DNA of 64,000 nucleotides from CAYYYJ01 sp964631205 (lineage in GTDB: Archaea; Aenigmatarchaeota; Aenigmatarchaeia; QMZP01; JACQNV01). The notes beneath the pieces were generated by a model, which did no database searches, was not told where the DNA came from, and was given only the letters and a program-made list of their open reading frames with translations. Numbering within the stretch: position 1 is the first letter of the stretch; each line of letters opens with the position of its first letter. The stretch is from NCBI GenBank assembly GCA_964631205.1, contig CAZVWU010000005.1, positions 1 to 64,000 on the forward strand, given 5' to 3'. Shown piece after piece: positions 52,901 to 60,577 of the stretch. Made by a program: the position numbers and the translations under genes.

Positions 52901-54072
52901 TTTGCAAGGCCTGTGTCCTGGAATGTCAGGACATTTCCAACTGTTGTTACCAGAGCCTTGTTAGTTGAAGTTGTGCCCCTGTATATTTTATAGTTTGTTA
53001 CCGTGGCTCCGCCGTTGTTTGCAGGAGCCTGCCATGTGAGTGTTACCTGACCATTACCAGCCTGGACTGCCAGGTTCTGGGGTGCAGATGGGAGCCGGAT
53101 CAGGACAGGAACTGGGAGTGTTGGCAATGTGGCTATTTCGAATGTTACGGTTGAGAAAAATGATTTAGCTGTGATTGTATATCCGCGGCTTAAAAGGTCT
53201 ATTGTCTGGCCTTGGTTTATAAATTGGTTTGCAAGCTGGTTGCTATTTGAATCGGTAACAAGCACTTGCACGCCCCCCACTATTCCTGAGGTTAGCTGAA
53301 GCTTGTCATTCCCTGGCAATATAACTAAAGACCCTGGGGGTACTGTAAGCTCGGTTTTTGTTGTTGCGGGTGCAGGTGTTGCCGCTATTTCATTGCTTCT
53401 TGCACTTTCACCCACAGAGTTTACAGCAGTGATTTCATAGAACACCTGCTGATTATTTGTGACGCCAATGTCTGCGAAAGTAAGGATGTTTCCTATTGTT
53501 GCTATCAAAAGCTTGTTTGCTGAAGCTGTGCCCCTATACACATTATAGTTAATTATTGCTGCTCCGCCATTGTCTGCAGGAGCCTGCCATGTGAGTGTTA
53601 CCTGACCATTACCAGCCTGGACTGCCAGGTTCTGGGGTGCAGATGGGGCTGAGACTTGGCCTGGGACAGAAACTTCAAGGGTTGCTTCTGACACCATGCT
53701 TAATCCAGGAAAGAGCTTAATTGCTGCTACTTTTATTGTCAAGGAGGTGCCGTCTATCAGGTTCACGGTTTTTGTTTCCCCCAAAAATATTATAGCAGGA
53801 CTAGCTATGACACCAGCTGGGCTGGAGACATAATGCAGGTATTGACCATTAAGGTTTCTTATGTCAAGCCATATTTGATTGGTAATTCCATCAATTGTTT
53901 GGAGCGATAGAAGATAATTCCCAAAAGTTGTGGATGTTGACCCGCCGACTGTCACTGTTGTTGGTGCTGACTGGGCAATAGCCATGCCCAAAAGCAAAAT
54001 CAAAGCTGCAGAGAAATAGGCGGTCGCTCGCTTGGTATTCTTAAAATCTCTGCGCATTCTCCTTTCTTCCAT
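49951..54072 (-). CDS. Giant modular surface protein: FN3, Ig-like, beta-helix, PKD, PGF-pre-PGF-like, C-terminal anchor
   Basis: 1373 residues. Signal peptide about 13-34. Two FN3 domains (about 142-232 and 328-420; both contain SAPQNLAVQAGNGQVTLTW), Ig-like domains (about 425-640, including SITNPAAGATFTAPATFTIE), a poly-Gly linker, an Asn/Ser/Thr repeat region (about 740-965; NSTL/NSSI-type pentapeptide-like steps) likely to form a beta-helix, one PKD domain (about 985-1075; HLWNFGDGTTS), a second Gly linker, a PGF-pre-PGF-like domain (about 1095-1265, ending TTPGFSVFVATT), a Pro/Thr stalk, a transmembrane helix (about 1297-1317) and a basic tail. Probably an S-layer-associated adhesin. Many N-glycosylation sites. 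Confidence 0.88.
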   Translation of the reverse strand: MEERRMRRDFKNTKRATAYFSAALILLLGMAIAQSAPTTVTVGGSTSTTFGNYLLSLQTIDGITNQIWLDIRNLNGQYLHYVSSPAGVIASPAIIFLGETKTVNLIDGTSLTIKVAAIKLFPGLSMVSEATLEVSVPGQVSAPSAPQNLAVQAGNGQVTLTWQAPADNGGAAIINYNVYRGTASANKLLIATIGNILTFADIGVTNNQQVFYEITAVNSVGESARSNEIAATPAPATTKTELTVPPGSLVILPGNDKLQLTSGIVGGVQVLVTDSNSNQLANQFINQGQTIDLLSRGYTITAKSFFSTVTFEIATLPTLPVPVLIRLPSAPQNLAVQAGNGQVTLTWQAPANNGGATVTNYKIYRGTTSTNKALVTTVGNVLTFQDTGLANGQKVFYKVTAVNLAGEGSIFNSIEVSATPTGGAQANTPPSATITTPAGTQRGNITISYNLIDPESNTASVNVQLSADNGATFSAATRGTGGDGVTGLTTSPTGIAHTFVWNSVADGVAASAVNNQVRIRITPSDTTAGTAVATNSFAVDNRNQPPTASITNPAAGATFTAPATFTIEATATDPDGTVAKVEFFQGATKLGEDTTAPFSQAVNNLAAGTYSLTTVATDNLGASTTSAAIGIAVTASGGGGGGGPSVKSSFNPANRSTVQTSFFTLTFNTSVTDTCRWSFSDTDFNSMANSFQGAGTTVHSAQIGLLTTPFGFKNVSLACTGENSTANTDLVYNLVNILDFTTLIGTNSIASSVMTNSTVNSSTLNSVTGRLSSIRNSVLNGCNIVNSNISDTTATSPCSFVNTVVDPSNITGSSISGGSVINSNVTFSTSTSSNVTASSVTNSTLASSSVTSSTITNSTLTNSSLNNSFLIAGILINGTVAASTLNLCSLADSNAIGSTLTNCTITNSSLNLANILTNVTITRSTVINSTLVNTVVNSANITNNIIFNGTLALSNGTIYNASASGQGNLASLVNFPPVARFTVSTNSATIGQEITFTSAATDPNIPGVLGDRISHLWNFGDGTTSTAANPVKTYTSTGTFVVTYTAIDIFGLSNSTTATITITVASAAGGGSSSGGGGGSGDGGGVGGVSYVISASELNVIASQLLTYPRDFLPYTPIELIISQEISEKAGISKIILETDEVVSSVAAYVEMRALKGMPIADDYGQGLKPLPGAGQKALKVFQLIASENLRGKISQANFTITMRKDEMLNSPPSEIIFLRFSNKTWNQLPDPKWALKTGGSAEFVVTTPGFSVFVATTKPKPAEEATPPTASPQPPTPAPTANQTTQPTTPATGLITAYSSQIGIMLGIIIIIIIIFFYSRRPKVDVKAEKEAPVSTELADLKDYITVKAPLDKKEPKEPAKKIKAKGRGKGR

Positions 54073-54116
54073 AAAAAGTCTATTGGCTCTCCCACTCCGA
54101 ATTTAATAATAGTTAT

Positions 54117-54158
54117 AAGTTTTATAAACTGATTGGTAAGCAGGGCAAGTTTTATAAA
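54117..54158 (-). promoter_or_regulatory. Tandem TATA-like boxes before the giant surface protein gene
   Basis: AAGTTTTATAAA occurs twice, at 54117-54128 and 54147-54158, exactly 30 bp apart. On the minus strand each reads TTTATAAAACTT and could direct transcription towards the ATG at 54072, giving leaders of about 15-50 nt. Which is used cannot be told. Confidence 0.5.
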
Positions 54159-54189
54159 GCTATCCTGCTTTTCGGTATTTTGGTTTTTT

Positions 54190-54245
54190 CTAGTGCAGGG
54201 CACCTTTTTACGAAAAAGTTGCACCAAAAATGGAAAGAAGTGCTA
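54190..54245. repeat. CTAGTGCAG hairpin element at the stop of the Hef helicase gene
   Basis: CTAGTGCAGGGCACCTTTTT (54190-54209) ... GGAAAGAAGTGCTA (54232-54245) with an internal CTTTTT/AAAAAG hairpin. The TAG stop of the minus-strand helicase gene is the complement of the last CTA (54243-54245). Confidence 0.7.
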
Positions 54246-55907
54246 TTTCGAAGGAATTTGTGGATTTAGGCTTTTCTGCTGCATCCCATAAAGGATCCAT
54301 TTCATCTTTTTCTCTTTGTTTAGAGATGACCAGTGGTAAGCCTCGTCCCTTGTGCCTTTTGTTATCAGGACAATGATTTTGCCGATTTTGGACCTGCCAA
54401 CACGGCCTCTCCTCTGTATGCTTCTTATTTCGGATGGCGCAGGTTCGTAAAAGATCGCGATGTCGGCATCAGCCACATGCAGGCCTTCCTCCCCGATTGA
54501 AGTGCAGACTAATACATTGTAAACCCCTGACTTAAAATCCTCGAGCCGCTGGATCTGCTCTTTTTGGGTGAGGCCTTTTTTTACTTCTTGGATTGGTTTA
54601 TCCTGAGGTTGCATATCTACTGCTTTTTGAAAATCAGTATTTAGTTTTTTATTTTCTTCTTTTTGATTAACGTTTTTCTTGAAACGGTTATTTACTTGCT
54701 TATTTTCAGATCCCCTTTTCCCTTGGCCGATAAATTCGACAGGCCTTGAGCCCTCTATTTTTCCCAATGCCGATGCTATGTGGCTTACAGTGTCCCTGTA
54801 TGTGGCGAAGACTATTATTTTTGAGCCCTTTCTCTGGTTTACCTCTGCAGATACTATACTGCAGAGCTTGCTCATTTTTGGGTGCTTGTAGCCTTCCTCG
54901 AAAAGGCTGTTTGTCAGCCACATTGCATTTGAAATTGTTTTGTCTTTTACAAGGGCTATCGAATACCTTGATTTGTCTTCCCTTACTTTTTTCCAATAGT
55001 TTTCTAAAATGGGGATTCCCTGGGTCTCTAGAAGGCCGATCGCATGCTCTATTTTTATTGCAGGCAGGGCAAGTGAGAGCCCTATGAAGGCGTCCCTGTT
55101 CCCTGCTTTTATTTTTGCCATCAGGTTGCTTTGCAGAAGAAGCAGGTCTTTTTTTGTTGGATTTTTTCTTTTTAAAAGCCACATTTTCCTGAGGGTTTCT
55201 ATCCTTTGGTAATAGGCAGACTTTAGAAGAGTCCTTATTCTGTCAAAATTTTCTGGAAGCTCAACACTGACCCATCCTATTTCCTTTTCGTTTATGTAGG
55301 GCTTGACATCCTCATCTTCTTCTGTCCGTATCTCGATTGCATCAAGGCCTGTATTTTTGCAGATTTCTTCTATCTTCCCTTTATCTGCGCCGGGGGAAGC
55401 TGTTAACCCCAGTATTTTTGGGTTTTTTGCTTGCGCCAGATAGGTTTTTGCAATAAATGGATAGGCATAATCGCCAATTGCATGGTGGACTTCATCCAAA
55501 ACCAGCAGGCTGAATTCCTTCAAGTTGAGCCTGTTTTCCTCAAGATCATTTTTAATTGTTTGCGGGGTTGCGAAGACCAGTTTTTTGTTTTTGTAGATTT
55601 CTTCCCTTTTCTCTGGGCTTATTACTCCTGTTATAACTACAAAAAGGGTCTCGTCAATATTTAGGAAATTTAAAAAAGATTTATAATGCTGGTTTACAAG
55701 GGGCCTTGTAGGCGCCATTATTAATATTTTGGAGCTCTGGTTTTCATTCAGCCTGTGGGCTGCTAATAAGGCCGCTATGGGCGTTTTACCTAAACCAGTT
55801 GGAAGCACGCACAGAATATTTTTATTCAAGGCAGAAGCTAAAACCGATTGCTGATAGGCTCTTGATTCGATTGAGTCTGGCTTGATTAAGGGATGCGAGA
55901 CGTACAT
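54243..55907 (-). CDS. Hef-type superfamily 2 helicase (nuclease encoded elsewhere)
   Basis: 554 residues. Motifs: Q-like region RAYQQSVLASAL, Walker A VLPTGLGKTPIAAL, APTRPLVNQHY (Ia), ATPQTIKNDL, VLDEVHHAIGDYAY (DEVH), GLTASPG (III), helical thumb-like insert (about 215-335), VFATYRDT, LVCTSIGEEGLHV (V) and QRRGRVGRS (VI). A charged low-complexity insert (about 405-445, Lys/Asn/Gln-rich) interrupts domain 2. Lacks the C-terminal ERCC4 nuclease of fused Hef; the nuclease is the gene at 21307-22053. Processes stalled forks. Gene ends exactly on a hairpin element. Confidence 0.9.
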   Translation of the reverse strand: MYVSHPLIKPDSIESRAYQQSVLASALNKNILCVLPTGLGKTPIAALLAAHRLNENQSSKILIMAPTRPLVNQHYKSFLNFLNIDETLFVVITGVISPEKREEIYKNKKLVFATPQTIKNDLEENRLNLKEFSLLVLDEVHHAIGDYAYPFIAKTYLAQAKNPKILGLTASPGADKGKIEEICKNTGLDAIEIRTEEDEDVKPYINEKEIGWVSVELPENFDRIRTLLKSAYYQRIETLRKMWLLKRKNPTKKDLLLLQSNLMAKIKAGNRDAFIGLSLALPAIKIEHAIGLLETQGIPILENYWKKVREDKSRYSIALVKDKTISNAMWLTNSLFEEGYKHPKMSKLCSIVSAEVNQRKGSKIIVFATYRDTVSHIASALGKIEGSRPVEFIGQGKRGSENKQVNNRFKKNVNQKEENKKLNTDFQKAVDMQPQDKPIQEVKKGLTQKEQIQRLEDFKSGVYNVLVCTSIGEEGLHVADADIAIFYEPAPSEIRSIQRRGRVGRSKIGKIIVLITKGTRDEAYHWSSLNKEKKMKWILYGMQQKSLNPQIPSK

Positions 55908-55976
55908 ATCGCTTAAGAATTAGCATATAGGAGTTTAAATTAAAAGTAGGAAATTAAAAACAAATTTTGGGGGTTC

Positions 55977-56034
55977 GGCCCTTTCCTAAAGGGCTGATTC
56001 TAGTGCAGGTTTTTGCCGTGGCAAAAAAGTGCTA
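55977..56034. repeat. Composite of a GGCCCTTT palindrome and a CTAGTGCAG hairpin at the stop of the next gene
   Basis: GGCCCTTT (55977-55984) pairs with AAAGGGCT (55988-55995). CTAGTGCAGGTTTTTGCC (56000-56017) pairs with GGCAAAAAAGTGCTAG (56020-56035). The TAG stop of the 663-residue gene is the complement of CTA at 56032-56034. The first part resembles the palindrome at 28515. Together they fill most of the space 55908-56031. Confidence 0.75.
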
Positions 56035-58023
56035 GTGTTTCCTTTTGATCAAAACAAATACAACTATTACCACAATAACTATCACTGCGATTATTCCAAG
56101 CAATAGTGTGTTTGAACCTGCTGCTGGAGTTGTTGGGGCTGTTGTTGCTGCTGGAGTTGTTGTGCCTGCCGGGGCTCCTGTGGTTGGTGGAGTTGTTGTT
56201 GTCTGTGGTTGTTCGGCTGCTGCTACTGCCTCTTTCTTTGTCACAACAAATATTGAGAATCCTGGGGTTGTAGCCTTGAATTTGCCTCCGCCAAGGGATT
56301 GTGTTGAGAGTTCATTCCATTTCCCGTCTGCAAACCTTGCTAGCACAACATCTGCGGCTTTCAAGTTGTTTGTTGAGAGCTCTGCATCTGTGAGGCTAAA
56401 TTCTATTGTTGCCTGCTTTACTGCAGCAGAAAGGACTGTTGAAGGCGTGACCTGGATGACTTTCACTATAGGCTGTGCTGCTGATGGCAAGGCTGTCAAT
56501 GCTTGGCCTTTGTCGTCTGAAATTGGTATTTTATCAAGAGCTCTGATCTCCACTGTCGCATCGGCTACTGAGACATCTTTTGTGACTTCAACCTGTATCT
56601 TTTCGACAGAAGATTTTGATGCTACATCTGCTGGGACAGCCAGTTCAACAGGGGCTGCTGTAGTCAAAGGTGCTGTGACTGTGAGGGTTGTTGAGGCCAG
56701 GACTGTGGAGGTTGATGAAGGCGTTGACTGTGAAGTGGATGAAGTGCCTCCAGTGCTGCTAGTCAATTCGGCATATTTGATTTTGAATGTGGCTGTTTTT
56801 GTTACAGAATTGCCTGCCCTGTCTGTTTTTGTGAATGTCGCTTTGTATTCGCCTACATCTGATGTGTCTGTGAAGTCATTCCCGCAGTTGTGGGTTACTT
56901 TGGTTCCTGTTGGCTTCTCTATTGAGATTGACTGGTCAGCTGAATCAAGGCCTGATGTGACGTCTGATGATGAGCATGTAAGGTCATCTTTGGATATGGT
57001 ATTGCCTTTATTGGTATCGGTGCTTGGCACTGTTAGGGTTGCTGAAGGGGATGTTGCGTCGTTTGTGATTGTGTATGTTGAGGCGTTCGCCACCTGGTTA
57101 TTCGAGACATCTGTGGCAAATACTGTGAAGTTGTGGATACCATCAGGCATACCTCCAAGAGAGAGTGTTGCAGTGGAGCTTGAGCCTCCGCTCGCTATTG
57201 TCATGCTTGCGTTGGATATTGTCTTGTTGTTGCCGAACCCTATGGAGAGGTTTACAGAGACTGGGTTTGTCTCGTTGAAATCGACTTTAAAGTCATTTGT
57301 TGTGTTGGTTGTGTTGGTGTTGTTGGCCCTTGTGCCGCCTGTATACCTTACAGCATTAGGCGCGATTGTGTCGTTTACATAGAAAGTGACATTTGTCTGG
57401 TTTATAACGCCGCTCCCGCCGCCATCATCTATCAATGTGACTGTCATGTTCAATGAGTTGTTTGTAGGTATTGTCCTGCCGCCTGGAACCTTTAACCTCA
57501 CAGCTATGTATATTGTGCCTGAAGTGTTAACAAGTGGAGGTACGCCCCATGCGCCTGCTGAAGAATTGACTCTTGTTGTATTGAACCATGTAAGGTTGAC
57601 TAGCTGGCCGACTGTTACATTAGTGAAGCCTATTCCGTTAAATGAACCTGCTGTGCCTTGTGCTGATGCGCTTGCATTTTTCAGAGTCTCTGATGAGAAA
57701 TTACCTAGGAATTCAAAACCCGGAGGCAGTGTTATGTTTATCTGTGTGATATTCCTGACATTGCTTGCCACATCAGTGCCTAAAACTTTTATAGAGAGGT
57801 TTAAAGTTACGTTGTCGCCGCCGGATTCGAGGAATGTGACGTTTCTCCCTGAATCAGCAATGGTAAAAGTCTGGAACCCCGTTGTGTTTATGCCTGAAAC
57901 AACGAACTGGTTGCCTTCTTTGGCAGCGCTGATATAATTGACAAAAAGAGATAGGCTTACTAATAGTACTAATGCAGAGAGTAAAATCAAAACAGGTTTT
58001 GTGGCTCCTTTTAAATTATTCAT
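56032..58023 (-). CDS. Surface protein with Ig-like domains, PGF-pre-PGF-like domain and C-terminal anchor
   Basis: 663 residues. Signal peptide or anchor 1-33 (LLSALVLLVSLSLFVNYISAA), a beta-rich N-terminal region with many NxS/T sites (about 40-220), Ig-like modules (about 225-420, including GNSVTKTATFKI), a Ser/Thr linker (TSSTGGTSSTSQ), a PGF-pre-PGF-like domain (about 455-605; ending TTPGFSIFVVT), an Ala/Thr/Pro stalk, and a final transmembrane helix (about 640-659) followed by KRKH. Its C-terminal half is paralogous to that of the 1373-residue protein. Probably heavily glycosylated and S-layer associated. Confidence 0.85.
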   Translation of the reverse strand: MNNLKGATKPVLILLSALVLLVSLSLFVNYISAAKEGNQFVVSGINTTGFQTFTIADSGRNVTFLESGGDNVTLNLSIKVLGTDVASNVRNITQINITLPPGFEFLGNFSSETLKNASASAQGTAGSFNGIGFTNVTVGQLVNLTWFNTTRVNSSAGAWGVPPLVNTSGTIYIAVRLKVPGGRTIPTNNSLNMTVTLIDDGGGSGVINQTNVTFYVNDTIAPNAVRYTGGTRANNTNTTNTTNDFKVDFNETNPVSVNLSIGFGNNKTISNASMTIASGGSSSTATLSLGGMPDGIHNFTVFATDVSNNQVANASTYTITNDATSPSATLTVPSTDTNKGNTISKDDLTCSSSDVTSGLDSADQSISIEKPTGTKVTHNCGNDFTDTSDVGEYKATFTKTDRAGNSVTKTATFKIKYAELTSSTGGTSSTSQSTPSSTSTVLASTTLTVTAPLTTAAPVELAVPADVASKSSVEKIQVEVTKDVSVADATVEIRALDKIPISDDKGQALTALPSAAQPIVKVIQVTPSTVLSAAVKQATIEFSLTDAELSTNNLKAADVVLARFADGKWNELSTQSLGGGKFKATTPGFSIFVVTKKEAVAAAEQPQTTTTPPTTGAPAGTTTPAATTAPTTPAAGSNTLLLGIIAVIVIVVIVVFVLIKRKH

Positions 58024-58114
58024 GGAAACCTCTATAGCACATTATATGTTTTGTTTCGAAGATATATAAACATTATTTTGGATGGACACCTATATAAGTA
58101 TTTTTATTTCTTTG

Positions 58115-58181
58115 CCCAGGTTTGTCCCTTTTCTTGCATTAATTAAGATTATAGTTTGCTTGCTTATAAATTTAACCTGGG
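58115..58181. other. Isolated 8-bp inverted repeat in the 221-bp intergenic region 58024-58244
   Basis: CCCAGGTT (58115-58122) and AACCTGGG (58174-58181) are perfect complements 51 bp apart. The region is otherwise AT-rich with several TATA-like blocks (TATATAAG at 58091) and no coding frame. Could be a small RNA or operator; weak evidence. Confidence 0.3.
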
Positions 58182-58244
58182 AGCTTATATGGCCTTAGTC
58201 ATTTTTATATTTTATTCATTCTTACGTTAATTACTTATTATTTT

Positions 58245-58281
58245 CTAGTGCAGGTCTTTTGCAAGAGCAAAAGAAGTGCTA
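58245..58281. repeat. CTAGTGCAG hairpin forming the 3' end of the double-LamG gene
   Basis: CTAGTGCAGGTCTTTTGC (58245-58262) pairs with GCAAAAGAAGTGCTA (58267-58281). On the minus strand it encodes the last residues (STSFALAKDLH-stop) and the stop codon, so the element has become coding. Short TATTATTT direct repeats flank it. Confidence 0.75.
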
Positions 58282-60506
58282 TTATTTAGTAATATATAAG
58301 GTTCTAAGAAATTGTAGGCTAATTCCCCTTCTTTCTGGCGGACACTGATAATGATCCTATCGCCCACTTCCAGGCTTCTATATAGCTGGTTGCCGTTAAA
58401 GAATTTTATTTGAATTTCGCTTTCTGCTGTTTCAGCGTCATCTGCCAGTGTTATAAGCTTGTTTTGGCATTCACACTCATCCACATTGCCTGCACACTCC
58501 AAGCAGGCATCCTTTGATTTTATTGTGCCTTGCAAGGAAACAGATTTGCAGGAATATTCTTCTGTTGATCCTAAATACTCGCCCACTGTTAAGGTTTTGC
58601 TGGTTTTTTCAGGCATTCTTTTCGACAGCCTTTCAATTTCAGCCAGGCCAAGCGGCCTGTCATATACGCTTACTTCATCCACAAGCCCGCCAAAGTAATC
58701 CTTGTTTAGGCTGCTCCAGGAGCTTCCGCCTATGACGATGTAAGAGCCGTTCAGGTCTGGCTGGAGCTCTGAGTCAAGCTCCGCCTTCAACTGAGCGTTT
58801 AAATAAATGCTCGTTTTCTGGAATTCCAGAACTGCTGCAAGATGAGACCATCCTCCAGAAATATTTTCATATTCCCCAGCCGCAAACTGGTAAAACGCTT
58901 CCAGAGTCGTATTCTGGCCTGTGTAATTTGAACTCTGGTAGGATCTTATGCCAATCCCGGTTCTATTGGCAAAAATAAGGGATTGTGGTGGTCCTGAACC
59001 TCCCTTTGGACCGAGCAGCTGCAGGATAGTCTGTTGGCTTATATTTTTAGGCAGATTAAACCATAGGTCAACAGAAAACTGGTTCTGGTCAGGCAGCAAA
59101 AGGGGGACATCTATATAACTGGAATTAAAGCCGGCTGCCATCCCGAACTGGCCAAGGATTTTTTTAATTTGCGGCGCCTCCTGGGTGTCATTGGTTATGG
59201 AATCTGTGAGTATTCCGTCTTCTTCGCTGAAAGAAAAAAGGTGTATCCTTTCCTTTATGTCATATACCTTTGTAAGGTCATCAGCCTTTTCATGCTGCTT
59301 AAATATTGCCATCAGGTCTTCCTTGGACAGCCTGCCTTTGTAGATTTGGATGTCGTCTATAAGGCCGTTGAATGTGGTGGATGGGGGCATCCCGCCTATA
59401 AAAAGACCGTTCTCCCCTGAAATCTTTATCGGGCCTTTAAACTCTTTTTCGTCCTCCAGGCTTCCGTTAATATAAAGCCTGGCCTTTTCGCCGTCCCAGA
59501 CAGCCGCAACAAATAACCAGCTATTGAGGGGGGTCTCATTTTTTGAAAAAATTTCAACTCTGGCTCCATCCCCTTCAGCAGCAAATTGCAGCCTTGGAAT
59601 TTTTTCATCTTTTACTAAAAGCAAGCTGTAGGCTGCCTTAAATGGTTGAAGCTGATCCTGCTCGTGGGGTTTTGCGATTATTGTTTGGGGTCCGCTCCCT
59701 TCTGCGGAAACAAGATATATCCATCCTAGCAGCGCAAGGCCGTCGTTTATGTCTGCAGCGAAATTTTGGTTGTCATCAACTTTTACAAAATCCCCAACAC
59801 CATCAAAAAAAAGTGCCTGATTCTCCACTCCTTTCATGAGCCTTTTTTCTGCTTCACAGCTGGGATAGGGATCGCTCTCGAGGTTCCCAAGGACTCCATT
59901 ATTTTGATTTCCAGAAACGTCATTTATTTGGATGCCATCCAAATCCTCTTCATCGAATGCAAGCCTTAATGTCAGCATGGGTTTGGTTTCCTTTTCTACC
60001 TCAGGCCTCGAAAAGGTTGAAACATCTATAGAAAGCTTCAAAACAGCTTCACTATCGTAGATCTCTATAAGCTTCCCGTTGGGAAAATAAGGCAGCTGCA
60101 GAGTCAGGTATGTCTCTTCCAGCTCGCCGGCGCCAAAATCAAATGCAAAAAGCCCGAGCTCAAACCTAGAGATATCCAGGACTTCCCCGTCTTCAGAAAT
60201 AGTTTTTGCTGTGTAAGCGACTTCTGGGTCTAGGAATTTTTCCAGGCCCTTATTGGGCGCAGAGCCCTCGATGATCCTTGTTCCCTGCTCAACCAGTTCC
60301 CCGCTGTTGTAATAAAGCCCAATAGAATATAATAAAATTTCGTCCTCATATGATTTGGATGGCTCGGACAGCTCGGCTGGCTCAGCAGAAAACCCGCCTT
60401 CCGGGATTATTTGGTGGCCTGTAATTTGAAGGTTATAAAGGATTAAGGCTAGCAATATTGAAACAATTGACAAGCCCGCTATCATTGCTAGTTTTTTGGA
60501 TTCCAT
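58245..60506 (-). CDS. Exported double-LamG (concanavalin-like) protein
   Basis: About 753 residues from the ATG at 60506; a start at 60551 would add 15 residues encoded partly by a palindrome. N-terminal membrane helix (MIAGLSIVSILLALILYNL), a beta-rich region, then two LamG/ConA-like lectin domains (about 190-400, with LFFDGVGDFVKVDDNQN and LINDIQIYKG-like end DDIQIYKGRLS; and about 425-620, ending VDEVSVYDRPL). A C-terminal domain has a Cys cluster (CKSVSL, DACLECAGNVDECECQN) and an OB-like beta segment. Probably binds glycans or partner surface proteins. LamG architecture is shared with the neighbouring 60578-63526 gene. Confidence 0.82.
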   Translation of the reverse strand: MESKKLAMIAGLSIVSILLALILYNLQITGHQIIPEGGFSAEPAELSEPSKSYEDEILLYSIGLYYNSGELVEQGTRIIEGSAPNKGLEKFLDPEVAYTAKTISEDGEVLDISRFELGLFAFDFGAGELEETYLTLQLPYFPNGKLIEIYDSEAVLKLSIDVSTFSRPEVEKETKPMLTLRLAFDEEDLDGIQINDVSGNQNNGVLGNLESDPYPSCEAEKRLMKGVENQALFFDGVGDFVKVDDNQNFAADINDGLALLGWIYLVSAEGSGPQTIIAKPHEQDQLQPFKAAYSLLLVKDEKIPRLQFAAEGDGARVEIFSKNETPLNSWLFVAAVWDGEKARLYINGSLEDEKEFKGPIKISGENGLFIGGMPPSTTFNGLIDDIQIYKGRLSKEDLMAIFKQHEKADDLTKVYDIKERIHLFSFSEEDGILTDSITNDTQEAPQIKKILGQFGMAAGFNSSYIDVPLLLPDQNQFSVDLWFNLPKNISQQTILQLLGPKGGSGPPQSLIFANRTGIGIRSYQSSNYTGQNTTLEAFYQFAAGEYENISGGWSHLAAVLEFQKTSIYLNAQLKAELDSELQPDLNGSYIVIGGSSWSSLNKDYFGGLVDEVSVYDRPLGLAEIERLSKRMPEKTSKTLTVGEYLGSTEEYSCKSVSLQGTIKSKDACLECAGNVDECECQNKLITLADDAETAESEIQIKFFNGNQLYRSLEVGDRIIISVRQKEGELAYNFLEPYILLNNSTSFALAKDLH

Positions 60507-60535
60507 ACATATGGCACTCTTTGCTAAACTTGGAT

Positions 60536-60574
60536 GAAACAGATTTTCCAATCAATCTGTGTAAAATCTGTTTC
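60536..60574. terminator. Perfect 12-bp palindrome between the LamG genes
   Basis: GAAACAGATTTT (60536-60547) pairs with AAAATCTGTTTC (60563-60574) around a 15-nt loop, 3 bp after the stop of the M64-LamG gene. Likely transcript 3'-end element. Confidence 0.6.
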
Positions 60575-60577
60575 GGC

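Noticed and set aside
56045..57382. Long open frame on the plus strand (445 codons) opposite the 663-residue surface protein gene
   Set aside because: It is antisense to a gene with clear domains; the Val/Thr/Leu-rich translation is a by-product of Asn/Thr/Val codon bias, without promoter or motifs.
43197..58281. Palindromes considered as integron attC sites or IS200/IS605 ends
   Set aside because: No integrase, transposase or cassette organisation nearby, and the arms lack the attC core sites; only hairpin shape is shared.
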